Part shown: positions 1-11,541 of the stretch, piece after piece
Position numbering within the stretch: the first letter of the stretch is position 1
Layout of the letters: every line of letters begins with the position of its first letter
Assembly: GCA_016271365.2 (NCBI GenBank)
Contig: CM057452.1
Coordinates: 1,241,641,001-1,241,705,000, forward strand
Origin: Neoceratodus forsteri
Lineage: Eukaryota > Chordata > Ceratodontiformes > Ceratodontidae
Direction of reading: 5' to 3'
Length of the DNA: 64,000 nucleotides
The notes under the pieces: generated by a model
The model's input: the letters and a program-made list of their open reading frames with translations, nothing else
The model's database searches: none
Told to the model about the DNA's origin: nothing
Position numbers and translations under genes: made by a program

Positions 1-38
1 ATCTCACAGTTGTTCAGAGGCCTGGAGCTCAGCATCCC

Positions 39-793
39 CTAGGAATAATCCCAGGGGACAGCCTGCCCCCAGCCCCCCATCCAATGACCTGGATCCAAAA
101 CCATCACCTCCGTATTTGTTGGGTTCAACCTCAACCAACTGGACCTCATCCACACTTGGATTTCTTCGAGACAGTTATTAAACACCGAGACTGCTCCTCC
201 ATGGTCAGGAGCAAAAGACAGATATAGCTGGGTATCATCGGCATAGCAATGAAACCTCAGCCCATACCATCTTACAATGTCTCTGAGGGGAAGCATATAC
301 ACTGCAAACAACATGGGGGACAGCACTGAGCCCTGAGGGACCACACATGACAGAGGGATTGAATCAGAGGAAAAAAAAAACAACACTAAACTCTGAGATC
401 TTCCAGTGAGGTACGATGTAAACCATCTGTAGACCAATCCCGAGAGTCCACAGATGAATCTCAGGCACTCAAGCAGAACTCCATGGTCAATGGTGTCAAA
501 TGCTGATGACAGATCTAAAAGTACCAAAATGGACCATTTTCTCTGGTCTCTCACCATCAGGAGATAATTGAGCACCCGAACTAGTGCATTCTCAGTATTA
601 TGCCTCTTCCAGAAACCAGTTGTAGAGGTTTGTAGATGTTATGGATGGTCAAATGGTTCTCCAGTTGTGCAGCCACTACTTTCTCGATCACTTTCCCCAA
701 AAAGGGGAGGTTTGAGATTGGCCTGTAGTTTGCAAAAGAGTCTGGATCCAAAGAAGCTTTCTTCAACAACGGTGTCACTACTGTCTCTTTCAA
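39..793 (-). pseudogene. L2 copy 1 reverse transcriptase remnant
   Basis: This is the RT half of the L2 polyprotein, the enzyme that copies element RNA into DNA at a nicked chromosomal site. In order it shows [14 protein letters not shown] and LENHLT (frame at 581-793), then LLDLSSAFDTIDHG, VVPQGSVLSPMLFAVYMLPL and the catalytic box YADDTQLYLSF (frame at 39-575). The YADD codons lie at 234-245. The usual Gly before VPQG is Val here. The two frames join through a frameshift near 575-581, and the region that should contain SGFRKRHST is scrambled. It is not functional as read. The C-terminal thumb region and 3' UTR are outside the window. Confidence 0.85.
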
Positions 794-1340
794 GGAGCAG
801 GATAGACACCAGAGTCAAGGGAGCACCAGACTATCTGTGCCAGAACCGGGCTGATAAGATCACCACAACCCATAATTAGGGAAGTCAGACCCAGGTCTAA
901 ACTACAGTATATAGGGTGCATCCCCTGGACAATCCACATAACATCCATGACTTCCAGACTGTAGAAGGTACTCCAGGAGAATGGAGGGACAGTGACCAGG
1001 CCCTGATCCTCTATAACTTACATAGAAAGTGTTGAAAGGATCTCCGACCTAATGTCAGCCACCTTATCAGCAAAGAACCATGCAAGCTCATCACATTGTA
1101 ATTGTGAAAAAGCTCTCCAGAGCTGCATACAGGTTGGGTTGCACAGCTTGTCCACAGTTTTGAAGAGCTGAGCTGGTCAGTTCTGAGCTGCAGAAATTTC
1201 CCGGGACAGGAACTCTGCCTTCTTATGGGAAATTTCTGACTGATAGAACTGATAATGTTCTAAGAGTCTAAAGTGATCGGCATGCAGGCTGGATTTCCGC
1301 CAGCAACATTCTAACCTGCTACCTAAATGTCGCAACTCCC

Positions 1341-2399
1341 TCAAGGCTCCATCAAACCATGGAGCCCGGAGTCAAAAAGAGAGAAAGGTCGCACACAGAC
1401 TGGTGCAATAGTATCCAAAGCTGAAGTGATAGCAATATTATAAGCCAAAACTAAGGCTTCAGGATCATTGCAATCCACAGGAAGTTCAGATAGGTCAAGG
1501 ACCGCAGATAGGCCATCAGGAGTAATATTCTGTAAAGGTCGTAACTTGACCATCTCTACAAGGGATGGCCTACCAAGAGGGATGCCAAAATTGAACCTCA
1601 CCGTGAAGTGATCAGACCAACAGACTGGTTCCACCCCCACGTCTGAGGCCTCGATCCCCAGGAGGAAAACCAGGTCAAGAGAGTGGCCACCTTTATGAGT
1701 AGCAGTGGTACCCACCTGTGACAGGCCCAGTGAATTCATCAACTGGAGGAAGTTTTGTCCTAATTGTGATAGTTCATCATCGATCCAGGCATTAAAGTCA
1801 CCCAGGACCATCAGCCTGGGTGACTCAAACGCCATATCGATGACAAAGTCCACCACTTCCTTAAGGAATAGCTTCCCATCACTGGGTGGACGACAGTTGA
1901 GATCTATTCTATAGCCTGCACCTGCTACTACAACACATTCAGATGAGCTGGTCACCTCAGCTGGAACACTGGTGAGCTCCAATTTGGTCTTAAAACAGAC
2001 CGCAACCCCCTCTCCCCTGCGGTCCGATCTCAAGCGGTGTATCACCGCATACCTGGCTGGAACAGCGGCCTCCAATATGGGGCCTGCATCATCATCCAGC
2101 CATGTCTCAGTGATGCAAGTCAGATCTGCTGAACCGACAAGATCTGCAATCACTGCAGTCTTATTCCTGACAGATCTGGCATTGCACAACACCACCCGAA
2201 TTGGACTGAACTCCTGGGATGTCCCGACCACCGGCCCATTGGCAATAATGGTGCCCTTGGGTATGGGGACTAGACATGGAGGCATATGCTCTAGACTCCA
2301 TTTCACCCCAGGGCATCTTCTGAACTTAGCAACCCCAATGGGAGCACCCCACTCCTCCAGCCTCTGCTGTCCACCCCCCTGTTCCCCTCCTATGGGCAA
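1341..2399 (-). pseudogene. L2 copy 1 APE-type endonuclease, long open segment
   Basis: This 352-codon open frame covers the N-terminal leader and the apurinic-endonuclease-like domain that nicks target DNA. Visible landmarks are CNARSVRNKTAVIADLV, CITETWLDDDAGPILEAAVP, the GDFNAW catalytic Asp/Asn block, HSLDLVFLLG and CWSDHFTVRF, which holds the terminal SDH. All core EN residues appear to be present, so this is the best preserved EN of the four L2 copies. The leader matches copy 2 at 19.16-19.55 kb (RRCPGVKW and CLVPIPKG in both), which supports a start near 2399. The frame ends at 1341, before the RT, because of accumulated mutations. Confidence 0.85.
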
Positions 2400-3550
2400 T
2401 ACCTAGAGCCCGACAATGTTAGTAGGTAGAAAAAGCCAATGGAGGGCGGTAGAAAGGGCGGAGGTCATGAAGAGAGGAGGCTGAATAGCGCATGACTGGG
2501 GGGAACCCAGACTGACATTTATCTCACAATCCCCACATAACTAACTAACACCAGTCTAACTAGCTAATTATAGCAGTTAATTAAAAAATAAAACCCCAAG
2601 TCACAGCCAAACCTTTTCTAGACCCTCCCTCCCAACTAAATAATCAAACAACTTCAAAACAAAACTAATAACTAAAATATATAACTAATAATCAAACCTA
2701 ACCTCCCTATCACATAAAATAAAATAAAAACAAAAAAATGTAATTAAATAAATAAATTAAGTTAAGTTGGCCCACCAGTTCTCTTACAACCTGGGCCACC
2801 TAACAAAACTATAACACTATAGCACTATAGCACTGAGGACTCGCACTCCCCAGTGCTGGCACTCAATTTTTGAAGTTAGTCGATAGATTCCTCATAGAGA
2901 AGTCTCTCACAAATCTCTTACAGAGGGGAAAATTCGCAGATGGAAACTGAGCCCCTCACTGCTCAAATAACTTCCATAAAGTACATAAAGTCAAAGAAAA
3001 AGTACTTGCAGATGAAGAAGATCAAGCTGGCTGGACTCCAACCTCCACAGTCTAAAAAAATAAATAAATGTAGAGGTTCACTGTACCAGGCCCACTGACA
3101 TCCAGAGATCAGGCAGGGATCTTCAGTTCTTCATTTGGAGATGTTAAGACCCTTACTGGGCCATAAGAATTTTTCCAGCAGTAGTAAGGGGATAGCCCCG
3201 TCAGGCCAGAGATCCACCACTATGGCTCTGGGACAAGTCCACCCCCCTGGTGGGCTGCCCCGGTAGCCTAGGAGGGGGGAGTAACAGGCTAGGGCCTCCA
3301 ACCGGCCCTACTCCCCACCCCTGTGGAGGACACCAGCCCCTCGAGGCCCCTCACAGGCCCAGTCAATCAGATCAAATTGAAGTCAGAGTTCTGCTGCAAA
3401 TACTTTGAGGGTACCAGGTTAATACAGTGACTACAAAATGTCACAAGAAAAAATGCACATGAAAAACAGCATGCAGTAAAGCAGCTACAGGGGAAAAAAT
3501 AGCACAGGTAGAATATGGTGAAGGAGCTATAGTACTACTCTAGTAATTGT
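2400..3550 (-). other. presumed 5' UTR of L2 copy 1
   Basis: This stretch has no coding signal on either strand and lies directly upstream, on the minus strand, of the L2 leader. It contains A/T-rich sequence at 2560-2770 and a GC-rich block at 3230-3360. Treating it as the element's 5' untranslated region is an inference from position. Copy 2 has a comparably long leader of about 1.4 kb that I could not align convincingly by eye. Confidence 0.4.
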
Positions 3551-3599
3551 TTGATTGGACACAGTGATGCAGAGGATAAGACCTCTGCTGGATGTCAAT

Positions 3600-4725
3600 C
3601 CTCTGTGCAGCTGCCATGGCTCAGAGGGTAGATCCCCCCCAATGGCAATTCACAGGCAGTGCTATGGTACGGCTCGTGGTGCTGTTGCTACTATGCAGTT
3701 TGAACAAGCGCTAAGCTTTCGGGGCAATCCTCAGGTCATGAGGGCAGCGTGGAAGACCTTCTAGGATCCGGAGTGTAGACCAACCACCCCAGTGGCAATT
3801 CACAGGCAGTGCTAAGCTTTCAGGGCAATCCTCAGGTCGTGAGGGCTGTGTGGAAGCCCTCCCAGGATCTGGAGTGCAGACCGACCCCCCCCAATGGCAA
3901 TTCACAGGCAGCGCTAAGCTTTTGGGGCAATCCTCAGGTTGTGAGGGCAGCGTGGAAGCCCTCCCAGGATCCAGAGTGCAGACCTACCCCCCCAATGGCA
4001 CTTCACAGGCAGCTCTAAGGTACGGCTTGTGGTGCTGCTGCTACTATGCAGCTTGAACAAGCGCTAAGGTAAGGATCGTGGTGCTTGAACAAGCAAGCTA
4101 CAAGAGAAAAGGCGCCATATTTTGAATTTTAAAGTCAGCAGATGTGTGGAGATAGTTTTTTGTCTGCTAATAACTCCCTAAAATACTGTGCTTTTTCACT
4201 GTCCTTTTGAGTTACCTTAATTTGTTTAAAACTGATTTAGCTGCAGCCAGCTTTAATTCAATCTCTGCCTTGCTGTGCTATACAAGGGGCTTAATGCAGA
4301 CACAAAGAAAGGTATAAAGTGCTTAATTTATCTGCTTAAGGCACCTCTGAGCTCCCGATCTCAGGGAAGTTTGAAACTTCTGAATTACCATCTGCCTTCA
4401 GACAGCTCTGAGCAGCGCTTCAAGCAGGCTAAGGTTTAAATTATTTAGAGCTTTCCCACTGCAGTAACTGCTCCTCTGAGCCCCGACACCCTTTGTTTAA
4501 AGCTTACTTAAGATTGTACCAAGCCCCTCCTTCCATACCTCTTACCTATTTAAATTCAGTCTTTCTCACAGCTTTCGGGGCAATCCTCAGGTCACGAGGG
4601 CAGCGTGGAAGCCCTCCCAGGATCTGGAGTGAAGACCAACCCTCCCCAATGGCAATTCACAGGCAGCGCTAAGGTACAGCTTGTGGTGCTGCAGCTACTA
4701 TGCAGTTTGAACAAGCTAGAGCCCC
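3600..4725. repeat. tandem repeat, unit about 102 bp
   Basis: Units contain TGGCAATTCACAGGCAG followed by GGGCAATCCTCAGGT and GAGGGCAGCGTGGAAG. The first motif starts at about 3643, 3792, 3894, 3996 (variant) and 4650. The period is 102 bp in the clean part; the first interval is 149 bp because of an inserted 47-bp piece ending GCAGTTTGAACAAGC. That piece recurs at about 4020-4070 and 4675-4715. The last unit is separated by about 500 bp (4091-4565) of A/T-richer sequence. The array lies just before the start of the 2A LINE and just beyond the presumed 5' UTR of L2 copy 1, so it may belong to that 5' UTR. Confidence 0.8.
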
Positions 4726-5242
4726 ACTGACGCTGCATGTCAGCTCCCCACCACCCCCACCCCCACCTTTGGCAATCACTCCCTTATATACCTGAAGTCA
4801 CATGTCAGTTTTAACCAATCAGCCTACTTTCCCATCTGCAGGTTATACCAGCCATCCACTAGAGGCCACTACACCAAGGTTTTGCAATTACTTTCCAGAC
4901 CCTTGCTCTTTTAGCCTCTCCATTATGCCTCAACTTTACTTATTAATCTTCTTTATCGTCACCCCCTGGGTGTCCCTCCCACCATCAATTTACCCTACGC
5001 TCCCAGCCCACATCACATCTTGCGACAGGCTGCTAACAAATATTCCTACCTCCACTATCTCTGCTGAATCGCACCATGCCCATCCCTACCATACTCTCTT
5101 CACCTCCCCCGGGCTAATCCCACCTACTTTCTGAATCAGCCTCCTAGTCCTTCTACCACAAACCTGGAGACCAGAAGCTGACAGAGCTGCACATCATACC
5201 ACCACCAGAAAACTTCAATGGATAGCCCATCACACCAAACTA

Positions 5243-5296
5243 ATGGTCACCCTGCTACTTCTCCTTGCAGGAGATATTGAACTTAACCCAGGACCA
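5243..5296 (+). other. 2A-like peptide motif (GDIELNPGP)
   Basis: An ATG at 5243 opens the sequence MVTLLLLLAGDIELNPGP, with the GDIELNPGP codons at 5270-5296. The D-[VI]-E-x-N-P-G-P pattern is the 2A ribosome-skipping consensus; skipping occurs between the final Gly and Pro. Such motifs, sometimes after a hydrophobic leader, are known at the start of some CR1/L2-type LINE proteins. Here it sits just before the endonuclease, the usual position. The residues needed for skipping are all intact, although the surrounding protein is broken by stops, for example near 5341 and 5481. Confidence 0.8.
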
Positions 5297-6196
5297 ACCC
5301 ACCCCCATGCCCGAAGCCCTTCTGTCCCACTCCAAATCCCCTAGGGCCTCAAACTAATACACATAAATATATGCAGCCTCTTGTGTATAATAACCTTGCT
5401 ACAAGCCCTCGCCATGTCTCTCAGCCCATGCATTCTGATTTTCTCTGAAACCTGGCTAAAATCTCATAACACCGATGCATAATTTTCCATACCCGGCTAC
5501 ACACTGCTCCGCCATGACTGGGTCAGCAGAAAAGGAGGAGGCATAGCCATGCACATTGCTTCCTCCATCAAATTCACCACGGTTGCCCTATCCCTACCAA
5601 CAGACTCCATTAATGCCTTAATGGTAAAACTCTCCATCCCCCATTCAACCCCAATCTACATAGCAGGCACATACTGCACTCCAGGCACCACCTCACCTTA
5701 CATATTGGACTACCTAGGCTACTTAAACTCCCTGGCTGCAAGTGGTGAGATTCACATATTAGGGGATTTTAACCAGAACTGGCTTGCTGAGTCCCTCTCC
5801 AAATTTCATGACAAGGTAACAGCCCTAATCCTAACACAACAGATCACTGAACTTACTCAGGCAAACCACAAAACACAGAACCATACACTGCTAGATTGAT
5901 CTCTCACCTCTCAACCTCACAGGATTATAGCCTCTGGACTCCTTCCGGATGCCCTTAGTGACAACCACTGGATTGGCACCGTGCACAAATTTCACAAACC
6001 CAAAGCTCCCCCTCCCAGAATCCTACTTTCCAGATCCTACAAATCCCTGGACATCCCCTCATTATTAAATGAGTTGGGCAACTATGATTGGTCATGCTTC
6101 AGTCATTTCACCTCGACAGATGAGGCACTGTCATTCTTTAAGTCCAACTTCATCGCCATCTGGGACCACTACACCCCCCTCAAATGGTCCACAGTC
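5297..6196 (+). pseudogene. 2A LINE endonuclease remnant
   Basis: This is an APE-type endonuclease in pieces. Landmarks are HINICSLLCI, ILIFSETWLKSHN, IPGYTLLRHDWVSRKGGG, HILGDFNQNW and SDNHWIGTVHK, which give the metal- and phosphate-binding blocks in the right order. In-frame stops at about 5341, 5481 and 5897 interrupt it. The final block leads into a linker that ends abruptly at about 6196, where another LINE's ACT-repeat tail begins. The domain order and motifs are clear; activity is not expected. Confidence 0.8.
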
Positions 6197-8270
6197 CGAG
6201 GTAGTAGTAGTAGTAAAAGTTTATTTTTATACAGGTACAGTAAGAATGGTTTGTTTACATCATTGGGTCACCGACCCTTTTTCAAGATGTATCTGTTTTC
6301 CTCATGATTTTTAAAAGTACATAAAAATACATTCCATTCATTTTTACAACATACATTTTACATAATTTCACTAGGGAACATGGTTTTATATAATCCTCCA
6401 TTCAGAAACATCACATTTCCACATTATAACATTAATTTCATAGTTTAAGAAGTCCACAATGTCTCAAGCCCTTATCATTTATAATTTATATTCCCCTCCG
6501 AAATTCTTCTTTCACCCATTACACATACATCTTATTTCCAATCCATTATCAAATTGATCTCATATAAAGTTTAGATTTTTGGATCTGCTTCATTTCCAAG
6601 TCAATGGGTGCCCACAAATTTATAACTTTTATACCAAGGGTCATTTCACCATATGTGTTATTTATTTTGGGCATTACATATTTACTTCCCACCTTACCTC
6701 TTAAATTATATTGATGAATATGCATTAAACATGGAATTTTATCCACCAGATACTTAGGACTTTGTTTGTGAACTACCCCATGTATTTGTTTTAACCATTT
6801 TTGGTCCCTTTTTTGTTCTATCTGTTCCCATTTTAAGATCTTAAAAATTTCACAATGATGAGTGTAATATTCACAATTTAATATAAATCTAGCAAAGTTA
6901 TTATAAAGGACATGTATTGCCCTCAAATTTGACTTATTAGCCATACCATATATGTGGATTCCATATTCTATACAGGGAATAATCAATTGATTTATTATAT
7001 TTTTCTCATTTGGTAATCCAAACAATATTTAGATCTACGAAAAGCCCCATATTTATTATTTGTTTTATGAACAAGATTTTTTATATGAGTATTAAAACTC
7101 AGACTACTATCTACAGTAATCCCCAAATACTTATATGAATCAACCTGGTTTATAAATTTGTTTTTAACTTTTTTAATTGAAATTTTGGGGGAATTATTAT
7201 TATTTCTTCCTTTACTATAAAATACAATTGAATTCATTTTTTTACTATTCAGTATGAGCCCCGATTTATATAACCATGTTTCCATCCTACTGAAATCATT
7301 CTGAAGGGTTTTCTTCATTTCCTGGGTTGTAGCACCTCTGGCCAGCAGTACAGTGTCATCTGCGTACATACTCAAAACTGAGTTCTGTACCACTGTTGGG
7401 AGTTTATTTACATACATGAAGAACAACAAAGGGCCCAAAACCGAGCCCTGAGTGACTCCTCCACTTACAAGTGCTGGTTTTAATGAAATATCACCAATAT
7501 AAACTTGTTGAACTCTACCTGACAGATAGGAATCAAACCAGGGAAGGGTTTCACTATCTATTCCCAACTCCATCATTCTCCCAATTTACCATGATCTATA
7601 GTGTCAAAGGCCTTGGAGAGATCCACGAACACCGCCCCCACTGATCCTCCCCCATTTAACTGGGAAGTGATGTTATCAATTAAATCGGTGAGTGCGGTGT
7701 CCGTGGAATGCCCTTTATGAAATCCTGACTGGCAAGGAGACAGGAGAGAACTTGGGAAAGTACCTTTATAAATTGGTACAATCTTTGCCTGTTTCAACAG
7801 GGTTGGAAATTTATTTTCCATCAGACTCCAGTTGAAAAGTCTTACTAGAATTGGAGCAATTACTTTGAGAGAATCTTTTAAAAACCTATTCTCTATTTTA
7901 TCCAAACCTGAGGCTTTATTTAATTTAAGTTTCCTTAATTCACTCTTTAAATCTTCACAGGTTATTGCTTTAAACCTAAACCTCATTTTATTTGATGGCC
8001 ATTTATCCCCTTGGCCTACATCTATATGTAGCTGCTTTGGGGTTTCTATGTCAGGTAACAAAACAAAATATTGATTTAACCTTTCTGCAGGTTCATGTGT
8101 TGGTAATAAAGTGTCCCCTTCCCTGATCTGGATAGGCCATCTGTTTTCCACAGCAGTTTCAAATGATTTTATCAATTTCCAATATTGTCTTGGATCAGTG
8201 CTATGTTCTATAGTGTTTTTATAATATTGTTTTTTCTAAATTTTAATTTTATCTTTGAGCTTATTCATCT
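6197..8270 (-). mobile_element. Crack/Rex-like LINE fragment inserted in the 2A LINE
   Basis: This is a minus-strand, 5'-truncated non-LTR element with three RT frames at 7573-8175, 6995-7576 and 6549-7025. Its 3' end at 6197-6215 carries the trinucleotide tail GTAGTAGTAGTAG on the plus strand, which is (ACT)n on the element strand. Its 5' side stops where the CR1 tail begins at 8271. The base composition is A/T-rich and unlike the neighbouring LINEs. The exact clade is uncertain: the RT resembles the CR1/Jockey group in general, and I would look first at Crack, Daphne and Rex1. Confidence 0.75.
6549..8175 (-). pseudogene. reverse transcriptase of the Crack/Rex-like LINE
   Basis: The RT is split over three frames. 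The first has KLNKASGLDKIENRFLK, SLLSPCQSGFHKGHSTDTAL and VFVDLSKAFDTIDHGKL. The second has WFDSYLSGRVQQV, GGVTQGSVLGPLLFFMYVN and MYADDTVLLARG. The third is the C-terminal connection region (CIEYGIHIYG, YYTHHCEI). The catalytic YADD codons are at 7355-7366 and intact. The usual PQG is TQG here. Frameshifts lie near 7573 and 7020. Part of the region around residues 110-130 is missing between KIVPIYKG and TFPSSL, where other RTs have about 20 residues including the NYRPIS block. Confidence 0.8.
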
Positions 8271-8383
8271 ACATAGAAACATAGAAACATAGAATTTGAT
8301 GGCAGATAAGGACCACTTGGCCTACCCAGTCTGCCCATTTCCCTACCTACTGGATAAGTTGCAGATCCTAGTTAACCAGCAGC

Positions 8384-9855
8384 CTACTTCTTCCTACCCC
8401 AACCCCCTAGAATGGCCTTATGACTGTCCCATGCATGCTTGAATTCCACCACTGTTTTTGACCCCACAACCTCCTCCAGAAGGCCGTTCCACGCATCCAC
8501 AACCCTCTCTGTGAAAAAATACTTCCTTAAATTACCTCTGAGCCGCCCCTCCTCTATCTTCAAATTGCGCCCTCTTGTTTTTGCACACCTCTTTTTTTGA
8601 AAGATGCTACCCTCTTGGACTTTGTTGATTCCCTTGAGGTACTTGAAAGTTTCTATCATGTACCCCATCTCCCTCCTTTCCTCGAGGCTATACATATTAA
8701 GCTCCTTTAGTCTCTCTTCATATGTCTTCTGGTGCAGCCCTGCACTATTTTAGTTGCCCTCCTCTGGACAGCTTCCATCCTGTCTATGTCTTTGCAGAGA
8801 TTGGGTCTCCAGAACTGCATGCAGTACTCCCAGATGGGGTCTGACCAGCTGTCTGTACAGAGGGATAATAACTTCCTGTTTTCTACTGGTGATGTCTCTC
8901 CCTATGCATCCCAGTATCCCCCCAGCCCTCCTTGCTGCCCTCTCACATTGCTTGCCCACCTTTAGGTCATCTGATATGACTACCCCCAGGTCCCTTTCCA
9001 TTTTTGTTGTTGTTAGTATCTCACCCCCCATTATGTACTCTTCCCCTGAGTTTTTGTTTCCCAGGTGCATTACCTTGCACTTCTTAGCATTGAATCTAAG
9101 CTGCCATACATTTGACCATTCCTCTAACCTTGCCAAGTCCCTTCTCATCCTTTCCACCCCACCTTGTGCATCAACTCTGTTGCAGATCTTTGTGTCATCT
9201 GCAAAGAGACATACTTTTCCTTCCAATCCTTCTGCAATGTAAACATAAAGACATTGAAGAGGACCGATCTAATACTGAACCCTACGGTACCCCACTAGTA
9301 ACCCCTTTTCAGAGTGGACTCCATTTACTATTACCTCTGTGTCCTATTCTCCAGCCAATTCTTTACCCAGGCTGTCATCTTGGGACCCACTCCCAGGCTG
9401 GCTAACTTGTATATTAATCTTTTGTGTGGGACTGTGTCAAATGCCTTGCTAAAGTCTAGGTAGGCCATGTCCACAGCCCCTCCCTGATCTACTACTTTGG
9501 TCACCCAGTCAAAGAAATCTATCAGATTCATCTGGCATGAGCTTCCCGCTGTGAATCCATGCAGCCTTGGGTCCTGTGCCCCTCTGGCCTGTAGATACTC
9601 GACAATTCTTTCCTTCAAAAGTGATTCCATCATTTTCCCTATCACTGAGGTTAAACTAAAAGGTCTGTAGTTTCCTGCTTTTGCCTTGCTCCCACTTTTG
9701 TGAAGGGGAATCACATCTGCCCTCCTCCAGTCCTCGGGTACCACCCCATCCCCCCATGATTTGTTAAAGAGGGTAGTCAGTGGTGTCACTAGTTCTACCC
9801 TCAGTTCTTTTAGAATTCTGGAATGAATCCCATCAGGCCCCATTGCTTTGTCCAC
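8384..9855 (-). pseudogene. CR1 copy 1 reverse transcriptase
   Basis: RT landmarks in order are AMGPDGIHSRILKEL, VIPLHKSGSKAKAGNYRPFS, LDFSKAFDTVPHKRL and the catalytic FADDTKICNRV (codons 9194-9205). These are followed by WSNVWQLRFNAKKCKVMHLG, RDLGVVISDDLKVGKQCE and the C-terminal ERREMGYMIETFKYLKG and YFFTERVVDAWNGL. This block set is typical of CR1. Frames change near 9330 and 8740. The usual PQGSVLGP block between 9226 and 9331 is degraded. The final C-terminal frame (8384-8695) ends about 90 bases before the octamer tail, the normal spacing for a short CR1 3' UTR. Confidence 0.88.
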
Positions 9856-10109
9856 CTTCAGTTTTAAGAGTTCTTTCAGAACCCTTTCTTCTGTAAATGG
9901 TCTGGTATCAACTTCTGTATCCAGAGTGTTTCTACTGTTTGTTTTAGGTACCTCACCCTCTTCATTTGTAAATATTGAGGAAAATATTTGTTTAGTATCT
10001 TTGCCTTTTCACAGTCTCCTCTGCCCACCCTCCCCTTTATTAAGCCTCACTGTCCCTCCCTTGGTCTTCTTTCACTCCCTGATGTACCTATAAAGGTTTT
10101 ATCCCCTTC

Positions 10110-11175
10110 TTAACTGGGTTGGCTATCTTTTTCCTCGGTTTGGGCCTTTGCTGTTCTGACTGCCTTCCCAGCTTCCTTTTGCTTTAACTGATACAGTTCT
10201 CTGTCCTGCTTCTTCTGTGATTCCTTGTACTTCCTGAATGCTTTCTTTTTCTCTTGAACCTTCACTGCCACTTCCTTTGAGAACCACAGTGGTTTCTTAC
10301 ATCGTTTTGTTTTATTTGCTTCACACAAAGGCTTGTTACCTCTGTGATGGCAGTTTTTATTATTTCCCATTGTTCTTCCACCCCTCCTTCCTGCCCATTT
10401 GCTAGTGTATTCCTTAGGCACTCACCCATTTTGGCAAAGTCAGCCCTACTAAAGTCCAGTACTTTTACCATTGTATGGCTTGACTCTATTGCTGTGTTTT
10501 TTGTGAACCATACTGTTCGATGGTCGCTAGTTCCCAGATGGCTATCCAATTCTACATCTGTGATCCTCTCTCCATCTCCATTTGAGAGAACCAGGTCTAA
10601 GATTGCTCCCTCTTGAGTGGGCTCCAATACTAGTTGTCTAAGGCATGCCCCCTGTAGGGCATCTAGAATAACCCCACTCTTTGAAGTGGCTGCTGCAACT
10701 GCACTCCAGTTAACATCTGGCATATTCAGATCACCCATCAGCAATATCTACCCTTTTTCTGCCATTCTAAGTATACTTTCTATCATTTTCTTGTCCATTT
10801 CCTCCCCTGTGAAGAGGGTCTGTAATCTAACCATGCAGGATTGTGGTGCCATTACCTGTCTCCAAATTTACCCACAGTGCTTCTTCTCCCCTGTTTACCC
10901 TTTTGTTCTGTTGCTTTGATTCCTTCTCTTATGTAAAGAGCTACTTCTCCTCCTCTTTTATCCTCCCTGTCCCTCCTGTAGATAGTGTATCCTGGTATGT
11001 TTACATCCCAGTCATGGTTTTGTGTGTACCATGTTTCTGTGACTGCCACGATATCCAGATGTTCCTCCTCCATCAAGGCCATTAATTCAGGAAGCTTGTT
11101 ACCCAGACTACGGGCATTGGTACTCATTGCTCTCCATCTTTTGATGGCTTTACCTTCTGTTGCAGCATCCCCCAC
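10110..11175 (-). pseudogene. CR1 copy 1 endonuclease and linker
   Basis: The APE endonuclease reads STNARSLGNKLPELMALMEE, LDIVAVTETWYTQNHDWDVN and GYTIYRRDREDKRGGEVALY in the frame starting near 11175. It continues with LMGDLNMPDVNW, ILDLVLSNGDGERI and LGTSDHRTVWF in the frame at 10262-10744. A frameshift or stop separates the halves near 10745-10850. The 10110-10421 frame (KPLWFSKEVAVKVQEKKKAF) is the EN-RT linker. The catalytic Asp/Asn and terminal SDH are present. Together with the RT this accounts for ORF2. Confidence 0.85.
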
Positions 11176-11541
11176 TGACCTTTCTACCTCAGTCTTTTTC
11201 TCATTTAGTATCCTGTTTTGTAGGGAGAGGCTGGGATTTTTCTGCTGCTTATCAGTGCCTCCCCCTTTGAATAGTTTAAAAGCTTGCCAATGAAGCGTTA
11301 AAGCGATTGCTCAAAAGACTTGTTCCCTTCCTGGACAGATGCAGACCAACCTGCCAGTATAGGCTGGTGTCCCTCCAGGTGGAACCCCAGTCCCCAATGA
11401 AGCCAAACCCTGTGCTCACACCATTTTTCAACTATTCATTAAACTGCATGGTGCAAGTACCCTCGCCTCCCCATGCCATTGACAGACAGCACCTCTGAGA
11501 AGGATACTGTGTGTGCTACTTGTCTTAGGCCCTCCCCAACT

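Larger units (their letters stand above)
1..2530 (-). mobile_element. L2-clade LINE copy 1, cut by the window start
   Basis: A non-LTR retrotransposon reads right to left, endonuclease first and reverse transcriptase last, with its 3' end beyond base 1. The pieces at 39-575, 581-793 and 1341-2399 belong to one broken polyprotein. Between them, 794-1340 still translates in fragments like the linker between the two domains, with stops. Three other copies of the same family lie at 17.77-23.40, 47.06-49.74 and 55.30-58.69 kb. They share the N-terminal phrase CLVPIPKG (copies 1 and 2) and AVLCNARSI-like text (copies 1, 2 and 4). The assignment to L2 rests on the RT block FHCYADDTQLYLSF. The boundary near 2530 is approximate. 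Confidence 0.85.
4735..6196 (+). mobile_element. 5' part of a 2A-bearing LINE (CR1/L2 superfamily)
   Basis: This is the 5' half of a plus-strand non-LTR retrotransposon whose RT half resumes at about 12896. The join is supported by protein continuity: the left part ends in IWDHYTPLKWSTVR and the right part begins PWISPDILTHLRIRDKAWK, the order expected across the EN-RT linker of this superfamily. A TATA-like CTTATATACC at about 4783-4792 could be a 5' UTR promoter. The boundary at 4735 is approximate. The open frame at 4802-5134 lies upstream of the 2A-like motif, in a different frame from the endonuclease, and could be ORF1 or leader sequence. Confidence 0.75.

Noticed and set aside
4802..5134. 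110-codon frame before the 2A motif as a separate host gene
   Set aside because: It is Pro/Ser/Thr-rich, has no recognisable domain, and lies where an ORF1 or leader of the 2A LINE is expected.
8732..9405. Plus-strand frames overlapping the CR1 RT
   Set aside because: The minus strand gives clear RT motifs over the same bases; these are antisense shadows. The same holds for plus-strand frames at 568-879, 1705-2406, 10344-11293 and 57823-58549.
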